From NCBI RefSeq assembly GCF_003434305.1, contig NZ_QKKX01000017.1, positions 124,001 to 188,000 on the forward strand: DNA of 64,000 nucleotides. The letters run 5' to 3'. Positions 58,911 to 64,000 of this stretch are shown here, one piece after another. The notes beneath the pieces are model-generated. The model was not told where the DNA came from. It did not search any database and saw nothing but the letters and a program-made list of their open reading frames with translations. Origin of the DNA: Micromonospora sp. MW-13 (GTDB lineage Bacteria; Actinomycetota; Actinomycetes; Mycobacteriales; Micromonosporaceae). Position 1 is the first letter of the stretch. Every line of letters begins with the position of its first letter. The position numbers and the translations under genes are program-made.

Positions 58911-59148
58911 TCACCCGGTCCGTCCGGTCTCACTCGTTGCGGCAAATCGGCGGCAAAGAAGCGGCGGCGGGTCAGCCTCCGGGGTCCGGTTCCGGGGCGC
59001 CCAACGCTCCATCGATTCAGTGCTGCGGGCGGGGGAGTCGGCGAAGACGTGCCGGATGGGAGTGGCCTCGTATGCGGCGAGCAGGTGCCTTGGCGCCGTC
59101 GCGGTCCTGCCAGGAGCCGGTCAGGACCCGGGCGGTGACACGGATCCC
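58911..59148 (-). pseudogene. Broken small ORF of the tRNA-proximal element
   Basis: Reverse strand reads RVTARVLTGSWQDRDGAKA, then after one extra base (near 59090) continues LLAAYEATPIRHVFADSPAR, ending at 58911. Removing one A restores a single frame. GGAGG lies 8 bases before the codon ATC at 59145, where a start ATG would be expected, so the start may be mutated too. A decayed gene of a mobile element is the best reading; sequence error is possible. Confidence 0.5.
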
Positions 59149-59194
59149 TTACACCTCCTGGTCCTGGGAGTACCCCCGCAGGGCGGCAGGCTCC

Positions 59195-59440
59195 CTACGC
59201 CCACGAGAGGGCAATCGAGCCTCCCGGGGAGGGAGCGGAGAGCTTCCGAAGCCCGGCCGGCTGCACGAAGAGTTCACGCTGGGCGATCGCCTCGCCCCGC
59301 TCGTCTAACTGGTAGCCCTCGATCCAGGCCCACCCGTGGTACGTCGGCAGGTTCATGACGCGGATGAGGCGGAAGAAGATCGGGGTGACGAACTGGACAC
59401 TGGCCGCCCGGGTGATGTGTAGGACATCACCTGCCTTCAC
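59195..59440 (-). CDS. Small AICE-type conserved hypothetical protein
   Basis: 81 residues: VKAGDVLHITRAASVQFVTP, IRVMNLPTYHGWAWIEGYQL, RELFVQPAGLR. This reads like a small conserved protein of actinomycete integrative elements (memory of the pattern, not a search). GTG at 59440 overlaps the end of the preceding gene by 14 bases. Confidence 0.65.
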   Translation of the reverse strand: MKAGDVLHITRAASVQFVTPIFFRLIRVMNLPTYHGWAWIEGYQLDERGEAIAQRELFVQPAGLRKLSAPSPGGSIALSWA

Positions 59441-59606
59441 GTCGCGGCTTCCGGTCCCGCCAGGCCTCAAGCGTCTTGCGAGCCTCCACGATCCGTGGAC
59501 ATCCGTCGTCGCCGCACTTGGTGCACACGTTGCGGTGATGAAAGTCGATCACGTAGCCGGCCATGATGACGGAGAAGGGTGGCTCCGACCGGCGCTCAAC
59601 GTGCAT
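59427..59606 (-). CDS. Small protein with Cys motif (zinc-ribbon-like)
   Basis: 59 residues from ATG 59606 (ATG 59564 would give 45). VIDFHHRNVCTKCGDDGCPR contains C-x2-C-x4-C plus two adjacent His, so metal binding is possible. The start overlaps the stop of the previous gene (ATGCACGTTGA). Too short to be classified. Confidence 0.6.
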   Translation of the reverse strand: MHVERRSEPPFSVIMAGYVIDFHHRNVCTKCGDDGCPRIVEARKTLEAWRDRKPRREGR

Positions 59607-59769
59607 GACAGGCCTTCACCTGGTTGTGGTCCTTGGGGGCCTGGCGGGAACGCGCGGTGTATCTCTGCGGCTCAGGTGGCGGCTGAGGCTCGCTCTGCTG
59701 CGGGGTCGGCTCCCCGTTCACGTTGTCAACGGGCTGCTCAGGACGTTGGAACCACTTGAACCTAGGCAC
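59596..59769 (-). CDS. Small hydrophilic protein
   Basis: 57 residues from GTG 59769: VPRFKWFQRPEQ, then a Gln/Pro-rich stretch (TPQQSEPQPPPEPQRYTARS) and RQAPKDHNQVKAC. First gene of the small leftward operon. Its promoter lies opposite the GntR gene, across the 9-bp phased repeats. Confidence 0.6.
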   Translation of the reverse strand: MPRFKWFQRPEQPVDNVNGEPTPQQSEPQPPPEPQRYTARSRQAPKDHNQVKACHAR

Positions 59770-59830
59770 AGCGCTACTCCCCGGACTGCGGGTTTACAGA
59801 CACCTACCGAGGGTAGTCCAACCCGTTCTG

Positions 59831-59879
59831 CCTGTATAGCCTGTGCAGCCTGCCCGACCTGCCTAGGGCCGGCTGCCTG
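59831..59879. promoter_or_regulatory. 9-bp-phased CCTG repeat array (putative operator)
   Basis: CCTG occurs at 59831, 59840, 59849 and 59858, exactly 9 bp apart, and again at 59876 (two periods later). The array lies between the divergent GntR gene and the small-ORF operon and is a candidate for repressor binding. Confidence 0.5.
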
Positions 59880-59910
59880 TACCTGACCTCCTGCCCAGGC
59901 TGCGCATCCA

Positions 59911-59916
59911 TAGGGT
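59911..59916 (+). promoter_or_regulatory. -10 element TAGGGT of a likely leaderless promoter
   Basis: TAGGGT ends 6 bases before the ATG at 59923, with no Shine-Dalgarno. Confidence 0.45.
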
Positions 59917-59922
59917 CCAACC

Positions 59923-60159
59923 ATGGTTGACGAGATGTCTCCGATCCCGTTCTACGTCCAGCTCGCAGACCTTCTCGCCAAGCAGATCGAGGAAGGCAAG
60001 CTGAAGCCGCGCCAGCCGCTGCCAAGCGAGGCCACCTTGCAGCAGGAGTACGGCGTGGCTCGCGGCACCGTCCGCTCGGCGGTGCGGCTGCTCCGGGATC
60101 GGGGTCTCGTCGTGACCTTCACCGGACGGGGGACGTTCGTTGCCGAGAAGAGGCCCTAG
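59923..60159 (+). CDS. GntR-family regulator, DNA-binding domain only
   Basis: 78 residues, all winged helix: PIPFYVQLADLLAKQIEEG, LPSEATLQQEYGVARGTVRS, GLVVTFTGRGTFV. There is no effector-binding domain, as in the short GntR proteins (KorSA-like) that repress replication or transfer genes of actinomycete elements. It is divergent from the small ORFs and probably controls them through the phased repeats. Confidence 0.88.
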   Translation: MVDEMSPIPFYVQLADLLAKQIEEGKLKPRQPLPSEATLQQEYGVARGTVRSAVRLLRDRGLVVTFTGRGTFVAEKRP

Positions 60160-60286
60160 CCCGGACTGCCCCGGAGAGCCGGTAGCCTCGAAGGCGCACG
60201 CCTAGTGCTGTGACCGAGATGGTTCACCGTGATCGGAAGGCGGCTCGTGGGACGAGCGCACGCGAAACGGCTGGTATTACTAGGGC

Positions 60287-60664
60287 ATGCAGGAAGAGAC
60301 CGCACGCTCCGCGATCGACACGTTCATCTCCGCGTTCAACGCCTCGGACGACAGCTCTGTGACTGCCCTGCTCTCCCAGGCCCTGACCTCAGACGTGGTC
60401 TTCTGGGGACCGTTGGGTCGCAGCGAAGGAATCGCGGCGGTCGAGCGGTTCGTGCTGGACATCCGGCGCCACCCGGCGGGAACCGGCACGATGGTGCGCT
60501 GCTCAGCGGTGGACATGCCTGACGAATGGGCCCGGTACCAGTGGCTCTTCACCACGCCTGATGGAGGCCCCCGCCTGGCGGGAACGGACGTCGTCCATCT
60601 GCGACGGAGCCTCATCGACCAGGTCATCGTGTTCGCGGGGGAGATCAAGCCGTTCGTCTCCTGA
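60287..60664 (+). CDS. SnoaL-like/NTF2-fold protein
   Basis: 125 residues: ARSAIDTFISAFNASDDSSV, VVFWGPLGRSEGIAAVERF, WLFTTPDGGPRLAGTDVVHL. This fits the SnoaL_2/NTF2-like fold (small cavity-containing protein); function unknown. The ATG at 60287 lies in a low-GC patch (GGTATTACTAGGG). Probably chromosomal, at the right edge of the remnant. Confidence 0.75.
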   Translation: MQEETARSAIDTFISAFNASDDSSVTALLSQALTSDVVFWGPLGRSEGIAAVERFVLDIRRHPAGTGTMVRCSAVDMPDEWARYQWLFTTPDGGPRLAGTDVVHLRRSLIDQVIVFAGEIKPFVS

Positions 60665-60735
60665 GTCATCCTTCTGTCGCTGTCCTTCTCCTGAACTTGC
60701 CCCTTCGGCGTTCGGGAGCTGCGGTTCGCGGTTGG

Positions 60736-61044
60736 TCAGGCTGCGGTGTTGAGGGGGCGTCCGCCCCAGCGGATGCCCTTAGCGGGTGAAGGCTGGCCGA
60801 GCTTGCTGGGGCGAGTGGTGGCCGTCCGGATGACGAAGTCCTCGTCGTCACGACTGAGTAGGCGGGGACGGCCTCCTGCCCACTGAGGGTCCAGGCAGGT
60901 CAGGCCGATCTCGTTGAAGCGGTGGATCACATCGCGCGCCGGTAGCGCACCGAACTCGTGCTACCCCGGCGCACGATCTGCTGCAGCTTCTGCCCCTCCT
61001 GGTCGGTCAGTCTGCGTACGGACAGGCTCAGCCACCGCGCCTCC
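60736..61044 (-). pseudogene. IS630-family transposase remnant
   Basis: Reverse strand encodes RWLSLSVRRLTDQEGQKLQQ and IVRRGSTSSVRYRRAM, then after a frame change IHRFNEIGLTCLDPQWAGGR and LLSRDDEDFVIRTATTRPSK, the N-terminal HTH region of IS630 transposases. The middle of the HTH is deleted near 60930, the frame is lost after KLGQP, and the DDE domain is missing. Confidence 0.75.
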
Positions 61045-61509
61045 AGCGATCGGATCGGACGTCACCGCACATCCAACCGTCGCGACCACCAACCCGGCGA
61101 ACCTTCCCGGTCAGAGCACTAGCGGGCTGCACGAGCCAGTTCTCGACGTCACACCTCGAAGGTGGCTGATTAATGTCGGACGACACCGCTACTTCGGCCG
61201 ATGACCGGCCGGAGCACCTCAGGACTTGACGGACGACCACGTGTCCGTCGCAGAGCAGATGGGGGCCTGCGGTCGTTCCACCGGGTCCGACTACTGGTTG
61301 TACATCGCCCGTGAGGCGGCACCGGCCACGACGACGCCGGTCGAAGCAGGCGAGCGTCCCGACCTTCCCCAGTATCGCCGGTTCCCCGGGCGGCCGGCCC
61401 CTATCCGGAGGTCCTTCGCGCTGATCCGACGTGCCGGTGGTCGATTGGCGGGTCGTGGCGGGGTAAGAAGGGCGGCAGGAAACCGCGCCCACCGGAAGGA
61501 CCCGTCCCG
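61045..61509. other. Intergenic region without a recognisable gene
   Basis: 465 bases after the IS630 stub, GC near 63% (lower than the window). Short frames occur on both strands but none shows a family pattern or a good ribosome site. GGAAGGACCCG at the end is the site for the next gene. Probably debris of the mobile-element zone. Confidence 0.55.
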
Positions 61510-62043
61510 ATGACCCTGGAACGACCGATCGCCCCGGACCCGTACGAGCTGCTGCCGACCGTTGCGTCGTTCACGCTGACCAGCGACGACGTGCACAACG
61601 GCGAGCCGATGGACGCCCGGCACGCCCACGGCAGCGTCGGCGGGGGGAACGTCTCGCCGCAGCTCGCCTGGTCCGGCTTCCCCGCCGAGACGAAGAGCTT
61701 CGTGGTGACCTGCTTCGACCCGGACGCGCCGACCGGCAGCGGTTTCTGGCACTGGGTGCTGGTCGACGTCCCCGCCGCCGTGACCGAACTGCCCCGGGGT
61801 GCCGAGGAGGGCGGCCTGGGCGGCGCGTTCAGCGTCCGCAGCGACTACGGCGCGACCGGTTTCGGCGGCGCGGCCCCGCCGGCCGGCGACCGCCCGCACC
61901 GGTACGTCTTCGCCGTGCACGCCGTCGACGTCGAGCGTCTCGGCGTCGGCCGGGACGCCACCCCCGCCTACGTCGGCTTCAACCTGGCCTTCCACACCCT
62001 GGCCCGCGCGGTCATCCGCCCCACGTACCAGGTCAAGGACTGA
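61510..62043 (+). CDS. YbhB/YbcL family (PEBP-like) protein
   Basis: 177 residues: [75 protein letters not shown]. These are the ligand-pocket motifs of bacterial phosphatidylethanolamine-binding-protein homologues. No signal peptide. ATG at 61510 has GGAAGG. Ends 7 bases before the convergent palindrome. Confidence 0.92.
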   Translation: MTLERPIAPDPYELLPTVASFTLTSDDVHNGEPMDARHAHGSVGGGNVSPQLAWSGFPAETKSFVVTCFDPDAPTGSGFWHWVLVDVPAAVTELPRGAEEGGLGGAFSVRSDYGATGFGGAAPPAGDRPHRYVFAVHAVDVERLGVGRDATPAYVGFNLAFHTLARAVIRPTYQVKD

Positions 62044-62050
62044 GCATCCG

Positions 62051-62129
62051 CCCCGCGATCTTGCACCTGCGGCCTGCGTCGCGCGGCTCATGCCCGGATT
62101 GCCCGGGCCGAAGGTGCAAGATCGCGGGG
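62051..62129. repeat. 18-bp perfect inverted repeat between convergent genes
   Basis: CCCCGCGATCTTGCACCT (62051-62068) is exactly complementary to 62112-62129; the 43-base loop contains another small stem. It lies between the PEBP and methyltransferase stops and can act as a terminator for both. Like the one at 14327 it has a GATC core in the arm. Confidence 0.75.
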
Positions 62130-62140
62130 GACGGCTGGGG

Positions 62141-62851
62141 TCAGGCGGGGACGCGGGCGACGGCGAAGACGGACTGGCCGAACGGGGGGCGGAGCTTCTG
62201 CTCCGCGGCCTTGGTGGCGGGGAGGACGAGGGTGTCGTAGACCTTCACCATCGGGCCCTCCTTCGGCATCAGCCGGAAGACCTTGGTTGCCATGAAGTAC
62301 CCGATCAGGCCGAGGGCGTTCGCGTAGTGGATCTTCTCCACGGTCAGGCCGGCCTCGGTCATCGCGGCGGCCAGGGTCTTCTTCGTGTACCGGCGGACGT
62401 GGCCGGTGGCGATGTCGGCCGGGCTCATCGCGAACTGGAACGCCGGCACGATGATCACCACGGCGCCGCCCGGCCGGACCAGGTCGCGCATGCTGGCCAG
62501 CGCGCCCACGTGGTCCTCGATGTGCTCCAGCACGTTGTACGACACGGCGGCGCTGTAGTCGCCGCGCTCGGAGTGCGGCAGCAGCATCTGCCGGACCTCG
62601 ATGTTCGGCTGCGCGGCGAGACGTTCCTTCAGGGCGACCAGCCGGTCCGGGTCGGCCTCGGTGGCGGTGAACCGGGGGAAGTGGTCCGCCCACGCCAGGG
62701 CGTAGTCACCCAGCCCGCTGCCGATCTCGATCGGGTTGTCACCGAGGTGCGGGACGGCCAGTTCGACGAACCACCTGCGGTGGTTGACCGCTGTCGCGAG
62801 GCCTTCGAGCACCTCGGACTGGACACGCTGATCCCCAGTGATTTCTGCCAT
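62141..62851 (-). CDS. Class I SAM-dependent methyltransferase
   Basis: 236 residues: VELAVPHLGDNPIEIGSGLG (motif I), FTATEADPDRLVAL, AVSYNVLEHIEDHVGAL, LVRPGGAVVIIVPAFQFAMS, HVRRYTKKTLAAAMTEAGL. Similar to glycolipid/polysaccharide-linked methyltransferases. ATG at 62851 has GAGGAA. Divergent from the last gene, 211 AT-richer bases between. Confidence 0.88.
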   Translation of the reverse strand: MAEITGDQRVQSEVLEGLATAVNHRRWFVELAVPHLGDNPIEIGSGLGDYALAWADHFPRFTATEADPDRLVALKERLAAQPNIEVRQMLLPHSERGDYSAAVSYNVLEHIEDHVGALASMRDLVRPGGAVVIIVPAFQFAMSPADIATGHVRRYTKKTLAAAMTEAGLTVEKIHYANALGLIGYFMATKVFRLMPKEGPMVKVYDTLVLPATKAAEQKLRPPFGQSVFAVARVPA

Positions 62852-63062
62852 GCGTCGATTCCTCACGGTGTGACTCGACCTGCCCCGGGACCGACAGAGT
62901 GAACCATCCGAAGCGGACGGTGGGGAAATCGGGGCACCGTGGTGGCCGAATTGCGGTCGGGGGTGGGCACGAGATCGGCGGTCGGCGAACCCGGCACATA
63001 GTACGCCAGTCCCCAGAAACATGTCACGTCAGTGCCATACCCTGACTACTCTACGAATTGTT

Positions 63063-64000
63063 ATGACTACTCCTGAAACGGGCCGCCCCGATGGTGAGCC
63101 CGGGGGTCGAGCGGCGCAGCCCCCGGCGACGGACACGTCCGACGAGGGGCTGGGCGCGGGTGCGGCGTCCTGGCGGGGACGCTGGACGGACGTCCTCGCC
63201 GTGCTCAGCTTCGCGCTGATCGCCCTCTGGGTGACCGGCCGGTTCTGGCTGAACCCGGCGCACGGGGTCCGGGACAACCGGTCCGACCAGGCGCTCTTCG
63301 AGTGGATGATGGCGCATGGCGCGCGCGTACTGACCGATTTTGCATATCCGTTCGGCTCGGATCGGATGAATGTGCCGGACGGCGTCAATCTCATGGCCAA
63401 CACGTCCGTATTATCCATTTCCCTGCCAATGACGCCGGTCACCGTCCTGCTCGGGCCGCGTACCGCTTTCCTGGTGTTCCTCACCGGCGGCATGATCGCT
63501 ACCGCGACCGCCTGGTACTTCGCCCTCTCCCGGGTGCTGGTCGGCTCCCGGGGGCCGGCCTGGCTCGGAGCCGGGTTCTGCGCGTTCGCCCCGGCGATGG
63601 TCTCGCACGCCAACGCCCACCCCAACATCGTCAGCCAGTTCGTGGTGCCACTGATCGTCTGGCGCACGCTGCGGCTGCCCGACGGCGGCCGGTGGCTGCG
63701 CAACGGCGTGCTGCTCGGGCTGGTGATCGTCTGGCAGGCCTTCATCAACCTGGAGATCCTGCTGATGACCGCCATCGGGCTCGGCGTGGTGGTCGTCGCG
63801 CTGGCCCTGGGCCGGGCGGACCTGCGCCGGCGGGCCCGGCCGTTCCTCGCCGGGCTGGCGGTCGCCGCCGCCCTCGCCGCGGTGCTGCTGGCGTACCCGC
63901 TGTACGTGCAGTTCTTCGGCCCCGGCGCGTACGAGGGGCTGTCCGAGCTGATCCGCGGCTACCGCACCGACCTCGCCTCGTTCACCGCGTTCGGCCGGGA
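63063..64000 (+). CDS. Large polytopic membrane protein (GT-C-like), N-terminal part
   Basis: Open to the end of the window; 312 residues visible. After a hydrophilic 40-residue tail, membrane helices begin (DVLAVLSFALIALWVTGRFW), the first loop contains RDNRSDQALFEWMMAHGARV with acidic residues of the GT-C type, and at least five further helices follow. Codon 117 is TTA (63411-63413), and the stretch 63330-63425 uses unusually many A/T-ending codons. ATG at 63063. Function unassigned; a membrane glycosyltransferase is likely. Confidence 0.7.
   Translation, partial: MTTPETGRPDGEPGGRAAQPPATDTSDEGLGAGAASWRGRWTDVLAVLSFALIALWVTGRFWLNPAHGVRDNRSDQALFEWMMAHGARVLTDFAYPFGSDRMNVPDGVNLMANTSVLSISLPMTPVTVLLGPRTAFLVFLTGGMIATATAWYFALSRVLVGSRGPAWLGAGFCAFAPAMVSHANAHPNIVSQFVVPLIVWRTLRLPDGGRWLRNGVLLGLVIVWQAFINLEILLMTAIGLGVVVVALALGRADLRRRARPFLAGLAVAAALAAVLLAYPLYVQFFGPGAYEGLSELIRGYRTDLASFTAFGR

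Noticed and set aside
58616..58945. Integrase C-terminus reading through the tRNA on the reverse strand
   Set aside because: The frame contains no tyrosine-recombinase motifs; it is just the antisense of the tRNA and its hairpin.

Overview
The window is about 74% G+C, uses GTG starts freely, and is packed with short overlaps between genes. Gene content (LytS/LytTR pair, PssD/PssE pair, ppiA-like and rhomboid neighbours, small AICE-type genes next to a tRNA) points to a filamentous actinomycete, most likely Micromonospora or a close relative. Taxon assignment is by style and remembered gene content, not by a search.

Layout. 1-7332 is a leftward block: the first codons of a sodium/solute symporter, a DUF485-like membrane protein with an internal 33-bp repeat, a DUF4153-type membrane protein, an OmpR-type two-component pair, a DUF5701-like protein and a LytS/LytTR two-component pair. 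7373-10070 holds an exopolysaccharide-initiating glycosylphosphotransferase and a Fpg/Nei DNA glycosylase. 10095-14400 starts with a GT4 glycosyltransferase and then becomes a scrap zone: an inverted-repeat element with an 18-bp tandem array, a transposase stub, two displaced fragments of the GT4 gene, a chimeric piece of a small HTH gene, and an intact secreted ricin-type lectin in between. 14447-20165 carries an ArsR-type regulator, a secreted protein, and a three-gene unit (nucleotidyltransferase, glycerol-1-phosphate-dehydrogenase-like enzyme, CDP-alcohol phosphotransferase) plus a Nudix gene.

20281-38945 is the centre of interest: a polysaccharide locus in two convergent and divergent operons with a flippase, polymerase/ligase-like protein, Wzz-like chain-length protein, at least four glycosyltransferase genes, three sulfotransferases, two GH26-like hydrolases, a secreted beta-propeller, and at its edge a CysQ-type PAP phosphatase that would remove the by-product of sulfation. 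The simplest reading is the synthesis, export and trimming of a sulfated extracellular polysaccharide.

39178-55372 is mostly housekeeping: aminotransferase, CorA, cyclophilin, rhomboid protease, thiolase, a phosphotransferase, DUF2332, a second OmpR-type pair with a lipoprotein, a large GT39-like membrane protein and a DPM1-like GT2. 55379-58487 is a redox module: split transketolase divergent from soxR across a perfect palindrome, with a quinone oxidoreductase tail-to-tail with soxR. 58739-61050 is a tRNA-Ser(UGA) followed by a decayed mobile-element remnant (four small leftward ORFs, one of them broken, a GntR repressor, a 9-bp-phased repeat operator, an IS630 stub). 61510-64000 holds a PEBP-family protein, a SAM methyltransferase and the start of a large membrane protein with a TTA codon.
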